Below are positions 9,012 through 18,148 of a DNA stretch of 59,859 bases, one piece after another (positions within the stretch are counted from its first letter, which is position 1; each line of letters opens with the position of its first letter). The notes under the pieces were generated by a model. The model worked only from the letters and a program-made list of their open reading frames with translations, did not search any database and was not told the DNA's origin. The stretch is from assembly GCA_937923145.1 (NCBI GenBank), contig CALAJT010000020.1, positions 1-59,859 on the forward strand, written 5' to 3'. The position numbers and the translations under genes were made by a program. This DNA comes from an uncultured Rubritalea sp. Lineage in GTDB: Bacteria; Verrucomicrobiota; Verrucomicrobiia; Verrucomicrobiales; Akkermansiaceae.

Positions 9012-10316
9012 ATGCAATTTTACTCAACAAATAATCCTGACCTAAGAGTCGATCTCAAAGAAGCTGTCATCCGCTCACTCCCTGCGGATAATGGTCTCTA
9101 CATGCCAGTGAGCATCACCCCGCTCCCAGACACATTCTGGGATAAGTGGCAGGATCTTAGTTTCGCAGATCTCGGCTATGAAGTAGCTAGTCATTTCTTT
9201 CAAGGAGCAATCCCTGAGCAAGATCTAAAGGCGATCGTTCACGATGCAATCAACTTTGACGCACCACTAGTTGAGCTTAATGAGAGCATCAGCATTCTAG
9301 AACTTTTCCACGGACCTACATTAGCATTCAAGGACTTCGGTGCTCGCTTCATGGCACGTCTCATGGCGTATCTTACTAAAGACGATGACCAGGAACTCAC
9401 CGTTCTAGTAGCAACATCTGGCGACACAGGTGGCGCAGTAGCATCTGCATTCCACAATGTAGAGAATACACGCGTGATCATCCTCTACCCGAAGGGTGGA
9501 GTTAGCGACTTACAGGAAAAGCAACTCGTCACACTCGGTGGCAACATTTCAGCACTAGAAGTCGAAGGAACATTCGATGACTGCCAACGCATGGTCAAAG
9601 CTTGCTTCTTAGATGCAGACTTAGCCAAGAAGCATAACCTAACATCAGCGAACTCGATCAATATCTCGCGTCTGTTACCGCAGTCATTCTACTACTTCCA
9701 CGCAGCACGTCAGCTAGCCAAGCAACAGCTAGATCAGCTACCGACATTTGTTATCCCAAGCGGAAACTTCGGCAACCTAACAGCTGGACTCATCGCTCAG
9801 CTCATGGGACTCCCAATCGCGAACTTCGTAGCCGCTACGAATCTTAACGACGTAGTCCCACGCTACTTAGCCGATGGCAACTACGCGCCACAACCATCCA
9901 TCGCAACGATATCGAACGCCATGGACGTAGGCGCACCATCTAACTTCGCTAGAATGCAGAATATCTTTGGTGATAGCTGGGACGCTATGCGTGAAAACAT
10001 CAGCGGACTAGCATTCGATGATCAAGAAACTCGAGAGGCAGTCAAAGCAGTCAAAGAAATTCACGACTACACCATCGACCCTCACGGAGCAGTCGGCTAC
10101 CTAGCCGCCCAGATCTGGCTAGAAGCTATGCCTGAAGCCCGCACTATAATCCTAGAAACCGCCCATCCATCGAAATTTATCGACACCATGGACGAAGTCC
10201 TAGGTAAAGGCACCACCGAGATCCCAGAACGCCTAGCCTGCCTAGCCGATCTTGAGAAAGTAGCCAAACTCGTAAAGCCAGATCCACAAGAAGTAGTGGA
10301 TTTCCTTAGTGAGTAG
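9012..10316 (+). CDS. thrC: Threonine synthase
   Basis: A PLP enzyme that converts O-phosphohomoserine to threonine. The 434-residue protein starts MQFYSTNNPDLRVDLKEAVI, as in the shorter bacterial/yeast-type class. The PLP lysine is K107 in HGPTLAFKDFGARF; the phosphate-binding stretch VATSGDTGGAVASAF and the NSINISRLLPQSFYYF segment follow. It forms an operon with thrB. Its last codons (PQEVVDFLSE, stop) are repeated about 230 bases downstream as a second short copy ending in YA and a stop, so the 3' end of the gene has been rearranged. Confidence 0.96.
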   Translation: MQFYSTNNPDLRVDLKEAVIRSLPADNGLYMPVSITPLPDTFWDKWQDLSFADLGYEVASHFFQGAIPEQDLKAIVHDAINFDAPLVELNESISILELFHGPTLAFKDFGARFMARLMAYLTKDDDQELTVLVATSGDTGGAVASAFHNVENTRVIILYPKGGVSDLQEKQLVTLGGNISALEVEGTFDDCQRMVKACFLDADLAKKHNLTSANSINISRLLPQSFYYFHAARQLAKQQLDQLPTFVIPSGNFGNLTAGLIAQLMGLPIANFVAATNLNDVVPRYLADGNYAPQPSIATISNAMDVGAPSNFARMQNIFGDSWDAMRENISGLAFDDQETREAVKAVKEIHDYTIDPHGAVGYLAAQIWLEAMPEARTIILETAHPSKFIDTMDEVLGKGTTEIPERLACLADLEKVAKLVKPDPQEVVDFLSE

Positions 10317-10330
10317 ATAGTTTTTTAAGA

Positions 10331-10460
10331 CAGAATTAACAGAATTAACAAAATTACTTGAACAAATATTTCAGGTAGAGGGTTTTAGCTGAAATGGAGT
10401 GATTCGCTAATGAGTGACTTCATTGCATTCGTAAAAATTCTGTAAATTTTGTTAATTCTG
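10331..10460. repeat. Inverted repeat built from 9-base units, after thrC
   Basis: The left arm is three 9-base units (CAGAATTAA, CAGAATTAA, CAAAATTAC at 10331-10357). The right arm (10434-10460), read on the other strand, is CAGAATTAA, CAAAATTTA, CAGAATTTT. Flanking bases extend a perfect 14-bp inverted repeat (AGACAGAATTAACA at 10328-10341 with its complement at 10450-10463). About 76 bases separate the arms. It looks like a dispersed non-coding repeat or a degenerate miniature element, but no other copy is seen in this window. Confidence 0.6.
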
Positions 10461-10512
10461 TCTAGCGCCTTAGGTAGAAGTTCCCTTAGGTCAGGTTTCC
10501 TGTTAGAATGAA

Positions 10513-10551
10513 CCTCAAGAAGTAGTGGATTTTCTCAGCGAATACGCTTAG
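10513..10551 (+). pseudogene. Duplicated 3' tail of thrC
   Basis: These 39 bases encode PQEVVDFLSEYA and a stop, in one frame with no start codon. The same peptide, without YA, ends the intact threonine synthase at 10284-10316. The two copies differ at several third positions, so the duplication is not recent. A TAG stops the reading frame just upstream, so this is a fragment, not a gene. The region between the two copies holds the inverted repeat at 10331-10460, consistent with an insertion or recombination event at the end of thrC. Confidence 0.7.
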
Positions 10552-10560
10552 GTTTTGCTC

Positions 10561-11382
10561 ATGAAAAAATTGATCATCACTCTCTTTATTACCTTTGCAG
10601 GAATCCTCCAGGCGCAAGAAGCCAAAAACCCTGTCGTGACGATGGTGACAAACCGTGGAAACGTCACCATCGAGCTGCTACAGAAATCGGCTCCAATGAC
10701 AGTGAAGAACTTTCTTGGCTTAGCAGAAGGGACCCAAGAATGGATCGATGCTAGTGGTAATAAAGTGAAAAAACCACTTTATGACGGCTTAATATTTCAC
10801 CGCGTGATTGATGACTTCATGATTCAGGGCGGTTGCCCGCTAGGTACAGGCAGTGGCAAACCTGGTTATTCATTCAAAGATGAGATAAATGCGAACAGTC
10901 TCGGACTCGATAAAGAAAAAGTGCTAAACGAGGCACAAGCGTTTCACAAATATTTGAGAGTTTATCCGCCGCAGAAAATTCAGCAAACGATCAATCAGTC
11001 TATTTTTGATAAGCTAAGGATAGATTCCCAAGCCAAACTCGATGCAAAGCAGAAAGAGTTCGACGCAGAGCTTAAAAAAGCAATGGAGACAATCACTCTC
11101 AAAGAGCTCTACAAAGGCATGGGTTATCAATATGATGAGAAGCTCACGTCATATCCCATGAAGGCAGGCTACCTAGCCATGGCTAACGCAGGACCCAATT
11201 CCAACGGCAGCCAATTCTACATCAACCTAAAAGACAATCACTACCTAGACGGCAAGCACACGGTTTTCGGCAAAGTAATCGGAGGAATGGATGTCATCCA
11301 AAATATCGGTAAGGTCAAAGTAGATGCTAGAGATAAACCAGTAGAGCCAGTTAAGATTATTTCTATTAGGGTTAAGAAGTAG
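10561..11382 (+). CDS. Secreted peptidyl-prolyl isomerase (cyclophilin) with insertion
   Basis: A cyclophilin-type PPIase with a signal peptide ([19 protein letters not shown]), so it acts in the periplasm. The fold is seen at [35 protein letters not shown] (residues 78-91, with the catalytic Arg) and [16 protein letters not shown] (residues 207-222), ending in [15 protein letters not shown]. Between the two halves lies an insertion of about 85 mostly helical, Lys/Gln-rich residues (about 113-198) not present in ordinary cyclophilins. I start it at ATG 10561; a TTG two codons earlier is less likely. It stands alone between the thrC repeat region and the RloAB pair. Confidence 0.88.
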   Translation: MKKLIITLFITFAGILQAQEAKNPVVTMVTNRGNVTIELLQKSAPMTVKNFLGLAEGTQEWIDASGNKVKKPLYDGLIFHRVIDDFMIQGGCPLGTGSGKPGYSFKDEINANSLGLDKEKVLNEAQAFHKYLRVYPPQKIQQTINQSIFDKLRIDSQAKLDAKQKEFDAELKKAMETITLKELYKGMGYQYDEKLTSYPMKAGYLAMANAGPNSNGSQFYINLKDNHYLDGKHTVFGKVIGGMDVIQNIGKVKVDARDKPVEPVKIISIRVKK

Positions 11383-11493
11383 ATTGGTTTACTGATAGTT
11401 TTTAAGTTAGGTTAGACAGCTCTTTCTCTGCTAATAATTTAACTTGCGATATGAATATTGCGTGATAATTTCACGCAGATTAATAATTCCACC

Positions 11494-12849
11494 ATGCTCA
11501 TTAGATTTGTACTAAATAATATTTATTCCTATGGAGAACAGAAAGAGTTCTCTATGATAGCTAATAAACAGTTAAAGACATTAGATCACCACAAATACAG
11601 GCACGAAAATTTGGAGATACTAAAACTGGCATCAATTTACGGAGCTAATGGTGCAGGTAAATCAAGTCTAGTTAAAGCGTTACATTTACTACAGACGATA
11701 GTAACCAGAGAAGAAGTTCCGTATTCACAGAGAAAATCTAATTTTAAACTTTCTAAGGAAAAACAAGCAGAACAAGTACTTGCAGTAGAATTTATCCAAG
11801 ACGAAGTTACTTTTTATTATGCTATCGAACTTGTAGGTCTGAGAATAGCTAAAGAGGAACTTTATATTTCAGGCTTAGGCACTAAAAAAGATGTGCTTTT
11901 GTTCAATAGGGCTACTGACTCAAGTAATATTAGTAGCATAGAGTTTTCGGAAGAGTTTGAAAAAGATGAAAGCTGCAAAATATTCAAGGACATTTTAGTG
12001 AATGATTTTGTCAAACCTACTAAAGCAATTTTAAAACTAATTTCTAAGCGTAAAAATCCTTTTCTGAGTGAAGTTCAAAAGTGTTTTAAATGGTTTGATG
12101 AGACTTTAGAAATTATTACTCCATTAACAAAACCTGGACCGCTAGCTCATCGAGTAGAAGTAGATCCTGATTTCAAAAAATATGCAGAAGATTTAATGAA
12201 GTCATTCAATGTGGGTATCAGTTCTATTTCTGCGGAACGTAAGAAAATTGAAGATTACTTTGGTGAGGATAAACTAGATGACCTCGAAGAGGTGATTAAA
12301 GGTTTACATGATAATCCAAGTCAAATGTACTATTTAAGAAATCAATCAGGAAATGAGGTTTTACTTGTAAATGAAGAAAATGAAATATGGGTCATAACAA
12401 CATCTCTAACTCATCAAGGGGCAAGAGGTCCAGAGACTTTTGAAATCAATGAAGAATCAGATGGAACAGTGCGGTTACTTGATTTTGTTCCAGCTTTTAA
12501 AAGTGTCATTTCAGAGAAAAAAGTCTTCGTTATTGATGAAATAGAAAGAAGTATTCACCCTTTATTAATTAAAGAACTAATTAGAAAATATGCAGATGAT
12601 GAAGAAACAAAGGGTCAGTTGATTTTTACTACACATGAATCGCATTTACTAGATCAAGCTATTTTCAGACAAGATGAAATTTGGTTTACTGAAAAAGACA
12701 CTTTTGGCTCCACTGATTTATATTCGTTATCTGATTTTAAAGTGCACAAGACGAAAGATATCCGTAAAGGTTATTTAAATGGTCGATATGGATCAATTCC
12801 ATTTTTAGGTAACTTAGAAGATTTAAAATGGCATAAAGATGATACTTAA
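11494..12849 (+). CDS. RloA-like AAA ATPase (AbiL-type defence)
   Basis: A 451-residue ATPase of the RloA/AAA_21 (ABC-ATPase-like) family. The opening MLIRFVLNNIYSYGEQKEFS and the Walker A GANGAGKSS at residues 50-58 are typical. The Walker B and H-loop regions are VFVIDEIERSIHPLL and LIFTTHESHLLD, followed by FRQDEIWFTEKD. The preferred start is ATG 11494; a TTG at 11458 would add 12 unconvincing residues. It overlaps the next gene by 11 bases. RloA with RloB is equivalent to the AbiLi/AbiLii abortive-infection pair (family knowledge). The gene is clearly richer in A and T than its neighbours, which suggests horizontal gain. Confidence 0.85.
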   Translation: MLIRFVLNNIYSYGEQKEFSMIANKQLKTLDHHKYRHENLEILKLASIYGANGAGKSSLVKALHLLQTIVTREEVPYSQRKSNFKLSKEKQAEQVLAVEFIQDEVTFYYAIELVGLRIAKEELYISGLGTKKDVLLFNRATDSSNISSIEFSEEFEKDESCKIFKDILVNDFVKPTKAILKLISKRKNPFLSEVQKCFKWFDETLEIITPLTKPGPLAHRVEVDPDFKKYAEDLMKSFNVGISSISAERKKIEDYFGEDKLDDLEEVIKGLHDNPSQMYYLRNQSGNEVLLVNEENEIWVITTSLTHQGARGPETFEINEESDGTVRLLDFVPAFKSVISEKKVFVIDEIERSIHPLLIKELIRKYADDEETKGQLIFTTHESHLLDQAIFRQDEIWFTEKDTFGSTDLYSLSDFKVHKTKDIRKGYLNGRYGSIPFLGNLEDLKWHKDDT

Positions 12850-13492
12850 TAATAGAAAATTTGAGCGAGAATTACCTACTCGTTCTGCCAAGCATATATT
12901 TATTATTGCAGAGGGCGCTAAACGTGAATATCAATATTTTAATTTTTTTCGCGAAATAGATTCACGTATTAAAATCGAAGTTTATAAATTACGCAGTGAC
13001 GAAGATAATTCTCCAGGAGGTCTTCTAGATATTGCAGAGAAAATTACTACTGGTGTTACTAAACAGTGCCTTGTTGAAGAGGGGGATGAATTGTGGGTCG
13101 TTTTTGATACAGACTTGGATAAATTTAATTCTAGGACTAAGCAAATACAAGAGCTCCGCGAGAGATGCACAAACAGTGAAGGTTGGAATATCGCGCAGAG
13201 TAATCCTTGTTTTGAAGTGTGGTTATATTTTCATTTTAAAAAAGTTTTGCCTAATTTAAGCAATATTGCGCTACCTAATGATTGGAAAAGAGAGGTCAAC
13301 CAGATGATTTCGGGTGGATTTGATTCACGGAAGCACCCTATACACATTGAGCAAGCTCAAGTTAACGCCGAGGCAATATTATTAGAGACCGGAGGTATAA
13401 GCGTTGAGGGTAATACAGAGATTTGCTCTCTTGCCAAAAGTATTTTAGAAGTGATTAAGGATAAGATAGATAAATTGCGATCAATCTTGTGA
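12839..13492 (+). CDS. RloB-like protein (AbiLii-type defence partner)
   Basis: A 217-residue partner of the preceding ATPase. It shows the RloB pattern: KHIFIIAEGAKREYQYFNFF near residues 19-38, a central acidic strand DELWVVFDTDLDKF, and SNPCFEVWLYFHFK. The acidic positions (E in IAEG, D in FDTDLD) resemble a Toprim-like metal site, so a nuclease role is plausible but not shown. It overlaps rloA by 11 bases (ATGATACTTAA region), so the two are translationally coupled. Together they form a two-gene defence cassette between a cyclophilin gene and prfC. Codon use is AT-rich like rloA. Confidence 0.85.
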   Translation: MILNNRKFERELPTRSAKHIFIIAEGAKREYQYFNFFREIDSRIKIEVYKLRSDEDNSPGGLLDIAEKITTGVTKQCLVEEGDELWVVFDTDLDKFNSRTKQIQELRERCTNSEGWNIAQSNPCFEVWLYFHFKKVLPNLSNIALPNDWKREVNQMISGGFDSRKHPIHIEQAQVNAEAILLETGGISVEGNTEICSLAKSILEVIKDKIDKLRSIL

Positions 13493-13605
13493 TAGAGGAT
13501 GTAGCTTATAGAGCCTTGCGAAAGATTTTCTATAAAAGTGATGAATACTTCCTTAAGAAATGAAGTGATTCACTAGAATTACTAGAACTCCAATAATCTT
13601 CTTAT

Positions 13606-15243
13606 TTAATCATTCGCATGATCCCTGAAAATCAGGTGCTCATTTCGCTCCTGTAAGATCCCTACATAGAACTTCGCAGAAAGCAATACTACCCAGTTCC
13701 CATCTTGGTCTCTTGCTACTACACTGCCGGAGGGGAGTTTTACTTCGGGTGGTTCTAGTTTGCTTCTGTGTTTGTCGGGTTTTTTTTCTGTGAACCACTG
13801 GACGGTCTGGTAGGGTGGGCTTTCGACTCGGGTTTCGACGTTGTATTCGGTGGTGAGTCGGGCTTGGAGGACTTCGAACTGGAGTGGTCCGACTGCTCCT
13901 AGCATGGGAACGCTCTGGTCGCTGCCGTGGACGTGATAGGACTGGGCTACTCCTTCTTTCATGAGCTGCTTCATGCCTGAGCGGTAGCGTTTGATGCCGG
14001 CGGTGTCGTTGATGAGGATGTAGGCGAAGCACTCTGGGGTGAAGCGTGGCATCTCATTGTAGGTGACTTTAGGGTCGCTGGTGAGGGTGTCGCCGATGAG
14101 GAAGTCGTAGTTGCCGATGAGGGCTAGGATGTCGCCTGCGTAAGCGGTGTCGAGAGTTTCGCGGTCTTGGCCGAAGAGTTTTTGGGCGTTGGCTAGTCTT
14201 ACTTTTTTGCCAGTGCGCTGGTCGATGACTTGCATGTCGCGCTCGAAGATTCCTGATACGATCCGCACGAATACTGCACGGTCGCGGTGTCGTGGGTTCA
14301 TGTTGGCTTGGATCTTGAAGACGAAGCCTGAGAAGTTATCGGTGTCCGGGGTGACCATTTCGCCGTTGGAGACTCTGCCAGTGGGAGCGGGTGCCATTTC
14401 TAGGAAACTCTCTAGCATGTTCTGGACTCCGAAGTTGTTCATGGCGGAGCCGAAGTAGATGGGCATTTGTTCGCCAGCTAAGATTCTTTCGATGTCGAGT
14501 GGCTCAGTGAGTCCATCGAGCATTTCGATTTCTTGGGTGACGGTTTCGTAGAGTTCATCGTCTAGTGCTTCGCGGACTTTCGGATCTTCGATGCCTGCTA
14601 CCTCTAATGGTGCTTTAAATGCTCCGTGGGCGGTTTTTTCGAAGAGGTTGACTTGACCTTTTTTGCGGTCGAAGACTCCACGGAAGCGTGGTCCATCGCC
14701 GAGCGGCCAGTTGACTGGTGCTGGTGCTAGTTTTAGCACGTCTTCGAGTTCATCGATGAGCTCTAGTGGTGGACGTGAAGGGCGGTCCATTTTGTTGATG
14801 AATACGAAGATCGGGACGCCACGTTTACGACATACCTCGAAAAGTTTGAGTGTCTGTGGCTCGATACCTTTACCCGCATCGATGACCATGACGGCGGCAT
14901 CCACGGCGGAGAGAACACGGTAGGTGTCCTCAGAAAAATCGTGGTGACCAGGGGTGTCTAGGAGGTTGACGCAGCAGTCGTTGTATTCGAACTGGAGCAC
15001 GGTGGAGGAGACGGATATTCCGCGTTCTTTCTCCATCGCCATCCAGTCACTGGAGGTGGACTGCTGTTCTTTCTTTGAAGTGACGCTACCAGCCAAGCCG
15101 ATGGCTCCTCCGTAGAGAAGTAGTTTCTCGGTGAGGGTGGTCTTTCCGGCATCTGGGTGGGAAATGATCGCAAAGGTTCGGCGGCGCTTGATCTCAAGTG
15201 CGGCTGCATTGGGAACCGTTTTTTTGGTAGCTGAAGTAGTCAC
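13606..15243 (-). CDS. prfC: Peptide chain release factor 3
   Basis: A translational GTPase that recycles RF1/RF2 from the ribosome. The 545-residue protein has the G1 loop SHPDAGKTTL near residue 29, the switch region KEQQSTSSDWMAMEKERGIS, G3 LLDTPGHHDFSEDTYR and G4 FINKMDRP. Length and domain order match bacterial RF3. It faces the RloAB pair convergently, with about 110 non-coding bases between them. It is a single gene, with the divergent CPBP gene more than 300 bases away. Confidence 0.97.
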   Translation of the reverse strand: MTTSATKKTVPNAAALEIKRRRTFAIISHPDAGKTTLTEKLLLYGGAIGLAGSVTSKKEQQSTSSDWMAMEKERGISVSSTVLQFEYNDCCVNLLDTPGHHDFSEDTYRVLSAVDAAVMVIDAGKGIEPQTLKLFEVCRKRGVPIFVFINKMDRPSRPPLELIDELEDVLKLAPAPVNWPLGDGPRFRGVFDRKKGQVNLFEKTAHGAFKAPLEVAGIEDPKVREALDDELYETVTQEIEMLDGLTEPLDIERILAGEQMPIYFGSAMNNFGVQNMLESFLEMAPAPTGRVSNGEMVTPDTDNFSGFVFKIQANMNPRHRDRAVFVRIVSGIFERDMQVIDQRTGKKVRLANAQKLFGQDRETLDTAYAGDILALIGNYDFLIGDTLTSDPKVTYNEMPRFTPECFAYILINDTAGIKRYRSGMKQLMKEGVAQSYHVHGSDQSVPMLGAVGPLQFEVLQARLTTEYNVETRVESPPYQTVQWFTEKKPDKHRSKLEPPEVKLPSGSVVARDQDGNWVVLLSAKFYVGILQERNEHLIFRDHAND

Positions 15244-15368
15244 AGGGAAGAACTAGTAACTTGAAGCAAAGTATTTTGCAACCCTTCGTAGAAAAAAGAG
15301 GATTACTTATAAATTGAGGTGGGTGAGCCTATGGGATCGTCGAGTTTGTTGCTGTTGGAGTTATTATC

Positions 15369-15503
15369 TCATTTTATTTTGGCAAAGGTATCACCACCTG
15401 AATAGGTGGGGAACTTTTCTATGTATCCGCCAATAGCCATGGCGAGACTTCTGAGGATGGTAGTGATGTGAAATGTATGGTAGAGGATTTCTGATAGCTC
15501 CAT
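15369..15503 (-). CDS. Possible small protein or gene fragment between prfC and the CPBP gene
   Basis: The 15244-15560 gap holds one coding-like frame: on the minus strand an ATG at 15503 gives 44 residues (MELSEILYHTFHITTILRSL, then AMAIGGYIEKFPTYSGGD, FAKIK, stop). The frame stays open upstream into the start of the CPBP gene, with plausible residues (LKPHSPLVEFDLYFE), so it may be the tail of a lost longer gene. No ribosome binding site stands out. The family is not recognised; low confidence that it is expressed. Confidence 0.25.
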   Translation of the reverse strand: MELSEILYHTFHITTILRSLAMAIGGYIEKFPTYSGGDTFAKIK

Positions 15504-15560
15504 TTCAAAATACAGATCAAACTCGACAAGTGGTGAGTGAGGTTTTAGCTTAGTTTTATA

Positions 15561-16514
15561 GTGAGCGCATTTTTTAGAAACGAACTAACCAAGCTTTTTT
15601 TATTTACGATTCTCTGTTTGCTGATCGGAGCAGTTGCGGCACCGCACGTGCATTACTGGGCTAAAGGCTGGGCGGCAGCGAATGTAGATAGTGATCTGCC
15701 TGGTTGGCTAGAGTCGGCGCGTGGTAGTATAGAGCGTTCAAGTTTTGATAGAGTCTTTAAGCGTTGTTACATGGCAGCTGCAATTATTCTGCTCTATCCG
15801 TTTATTCGTAGCTTAAAAAATACGAGTGATCCCGTTCAAATCAAAGCACCATTGAAAACTCGTATCAATCCGGGTTTACAAGGCTGGAAGGATCTCTCCG
15901 TGGGCTGTATATATGCAGTGGGTTATATGGGGATTATGCTTTTGATCCTTCTCAATATCGGCTGGGTGAAGGCACAGGCTGGAGCATCTATAGGTTCGGC
16001 AGTGATGTCTGCATTAACTCCTATGATTATGGCATCATTAGTGGAGGAGTGGCTATTCCGTGGGGTTCTTTTTGCATTATTATTACGTAGTTTAAGTCCA
16101 TGGAAGGCGATCATAGGACTTTCTTTATTCTTTGCAGCGGTTCATTTTCTCAAACCTCATTCAACGATTAGCGAGCCGATCCATGCAGGATCTGGTTTAG
16201 AGTTGTTAGGTCAGATAGGGGTGAAGTTTCTCCATATTGAGCAGTTCTTAGGCATCTTTATCACTCTGTTCGCAGTGGGTGTAGTGCTTGCTTATGCTCG
16301 CTATAAGTCTGGTGCCCTGTGGTTGTCTATAGGTCTGCATGCTGGATGGGTGTTTTGTGTGAAGACCTACAGTGATCTTACTTCACGCACTGATAAAGTG
16401 GTGGATATTATGTACGGTCAGGATATTCGTGAAGGTATTTTACCGCTGTGCTTCGTTATACTGACGGGCTTTGCTATTGCGTTTTATTTGAGGCCTAAGA
16501 AGGCGCAATTTTGA
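15561..16514 (+). CDS. CPBP family intramembrane glutamic endopeptidase
   Basis: A 317-residue multi-spanning membrane protease of the CPBP (Abi/Rce1-type) family. The three catalytic motifs are present: EEWLFRGVLF with the paired Glu and the FR motif, FFAAVHFLKPH with the first His, and SIGLHAGWVF with the second. Hydrophobic helices surround them (LFTILCLLIGAVAAP, MLLILLNIGWV, LGIFITLFAVGVVLA). The start is GTG at 15561. The end overlaps comF by 4 bases, so they are co-transcribed. Its targets are unknown; members process lipoproteins, pheromones or bacteriocin precursors. Confidence 0.88.
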   Translation: MSAFFRNELTKLFLFTILCLLIGAVAAPHVHYWAKGWAAANVDSDLPGWLESARGSIERSSFDRVFKRCYMAAAIILLYPFIRSLKNTSDPVQIKAPLKTRINPGLQGWKDLSVGCIYAVGYMGIMLLILLNIGWVKAQAGASIGSAVMSALTPMIMASLVEEWLFRGVLFALLLRSLSPWKAIIGLSLFFAAVHFLKPHSTISEPIHAGSGLELLGQIGVKFLHIEQFLGIFITLFAVGVVLAYARYKSGALWLSIGLHAGWVFCVKTYSDLTSRTDKVVDIMYGQDIREGILPLCFVILTGFAIAFYLRPKKAQF

Positions 16515-17266
16515 AGCTCAGATTGTTAAATTCGCTAAAGGACATTATCTATCCTGTTCTGTGTAATCAGTGTGGCGAACTTCAGCAGGATGGTCGCTAT
16601 TTATGTGACCTCTGCTCTGCGGATTTTAAGAAAATAGGAGATGATGGTGAGAACTTCTGCGCTCGATGTAGTGAGCCTTATGAGGGTGCATTTTCTGAAA
16701 ATCCTATCTGTGTGAATTGTGCCGGGCTTGACTACAGTTTTGAATTTGCCCGCTCAGCATTGAAGAATTCCGAGCTAGCTAGGACTATGGTTCATGATTT
16801 TAAATACAAAAAACAACGTCATCTAGCTGGAGTGTTAGCAGATTTTTGCCGGCATGCCGTAGAGATAGATGAGCGTATTCAGTCTGTCACAGCAGGTGAT
16901 GGATCAGAGTCAGTCATAGTGCCTGTGCCGCTGCACTGGAGACGTCAGCTCTGCCGTGGATTTAATCAAGCTGAGTTAATCTCTACTATACTTGCTGGGC
17001 AGTTAGGGATTACACATTTGAATCTACTAAAGCGTGACCGCTACACGTCTACGCAGACAAAATTAGTAAGGTCTGAGCGCTTGAAAAACCTCAAAGGAGC
17101 CTTTTCTATTAGGCGGAGATTCTGTCAAATGAACGATTTTAAGAAGGTGATTCTTATAGATGATGTTTTCACTACTGGTTCTACATCAGAGGCATGCGCT
17201 TCTTTGATTAAGAAAGAATGCTCAAAAGTGGAAAACATAGTTGTCGTAACCGTATTACGTGGCTAA
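16511..17266 (+). CDS. comF: ComF family phosphoribosyltransferase-like protein
   Basis: A 251-residue ComF-type protein. The N-terminal third holds CxxC zinc pairs (PVLCNQCGEL, YLCDLC, FCARCSEP, ICVNCAG). The C-terminal part is a type I phosphoribosyltransferase fold with VPVPLHWRRQLCRGFNQAEL and the PRPP loop VILIDDVFTTGST near residues 215-227. The start is TTG 16511, which overlaps the stop of the CPBP gene. ComF is needed for DNA uptake in transformable bacteria, but homologues are found widely, so competence cannot be concluded. It is followed 25 bases later by accD. Confidence 0.9.
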   Translation: MKLRLLNSLKDIIYPVLCNQCGELQQDGRYLCDLCSADFKKIGDDGENFCARCSEPYEGAFSENPICVNCAGLDYSFEFARSALKNSELARTMVHDFKYKKQRHLAGVLADFCRHAVEIDERIQSVTAGDGSESVIVPVPLHWRRQLCRGFNQAELISTILAGQLGITHLNLLKRDRYTSTQTKLVRSERLKNLKGAFSIRRRFCQMNDFKKVILIDDVFTTGSTSEACASLIKKECSKVENIVVVTVLRG

Positions 17267-17291
17267 TCTTGCCAACAACAGAAACTAAGTT

Positions 17292-18116
17292 ATGGGAATA
17301 TTCGAAAGACCAAGGCTCAAAAATAATAAGAAGAAAGATGTGCCAAACGATCTATGGGCAAGCTGCCCAGGTTGTGAAAGCATGCTTCATGCGCTCGATC
17401 TAAAGCAGAACCACCAAGTATGCAATAAGTGTGGACATCATTTTCTGCTAGGTGCTAGAGCTCGTATAGAAATGCTTGCAGATACGGGAAGCTTCATAGA
17501 AACGAATGCGGAGTTGTATTCTAAAAATCCTCTTAATTTTGCGAACTACGAAAACAAGATCGATATGCTTCGTGAGAAGACCGAGCTGAATGACGCGGTG
17601 ATCACTGGCAAGTTAGATATCCATGGCAAGTCAGCAATGATCGCAGTGATGGACTTTAAATTTTTTGCTGGCTCTATGGGTTCAGTAGTGGGTGAGAAAA
17701 TCACACGTGTCATCGAAGATGCTATTGCTAATAGAATGGGTGTTATCATCATCTCTGCATCCTCGGGTGCTCGTATGCAGGAGGGTATGCTCTCTCTGAT
17801 GCAGATGGCAAAGACCTGCGGAGCACTCGCTAAACTTTCAGATGCTAAGCTACCTTACATCTCTGTACTTACTCACCCTACTACGGGAGGTGTGACAGCA
17901 TCATTCGCAACTATTGGTGATATAAATCTTGCTGAACCTAAGTGTATGATCGGCTTCGCTGGTCCACGTGTGGTGAAGGAAACTACGCACCAAGACCTGC
18001 CTCCAGGCTTCCAGACTGCGGAGTTTATGCTCCAGCATGGACTTGTGGATGCGATCGTGGAGCGACGCGAATTACGCGATCGTCTCGGTGCTCTACTCGG
18101 CTATATGTTGAAGTAA
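17292..18116 (+). CDS. accD: Acetyl-CoA carboxylase carboxyltransferase subunit beta
   Basis: The beta subunit of the carboxyltransferase that makes malonyl-CoA for fatty acid synthesis. The 274-residue protein has the N-terminal four-Cys zinc finger (SCPGCESMLH and VCNKCGHHF) and the crotonase-like core with SGARMQEGMLSLMQMAKT, TTGGVTASFATIGDI and GFAGPRVVKETT. Length is normal. It forms part of a co-directional run with comF upstream and folC 32 bases downstream; the accD-folC order is also seen in many other bacteria. Confidence 0.97.
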   Translation: MGIFERPRLKNNKKKDVPNDLWASCPGCESMLHALDLKQNHQVCNKCGHHFLLGARARIEMLADTGSFIETNAELYSKNPLNFANYENKIDMLREKTELNDAVITGKLDIHGKSAMIAVMDFKFFAGSMGSVVGEKITRVIEDAIANRMGVIIISASSGARMQEGMLSLMQMAKTCGALAKLSDAKLPYISVLTHPTTGGVTASFATIGDINLAEPKCMIGFAGPRVVKETTHQDLPPGFQTAEFMLQHGLVDAIVERRELRDRLGALLGYMLK

Positions 18117-18148
18117 CTTAATAGGAGTGAGATCTACAATTACTTATA

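Noticed and set aside
13640..14032. A 130-codon open frame inside prfC, another frame of the same strand
   Set aside because: It has the Arg/His/Pro-rich composition of an out-of-frame shadow, and prfC is well conserved there.
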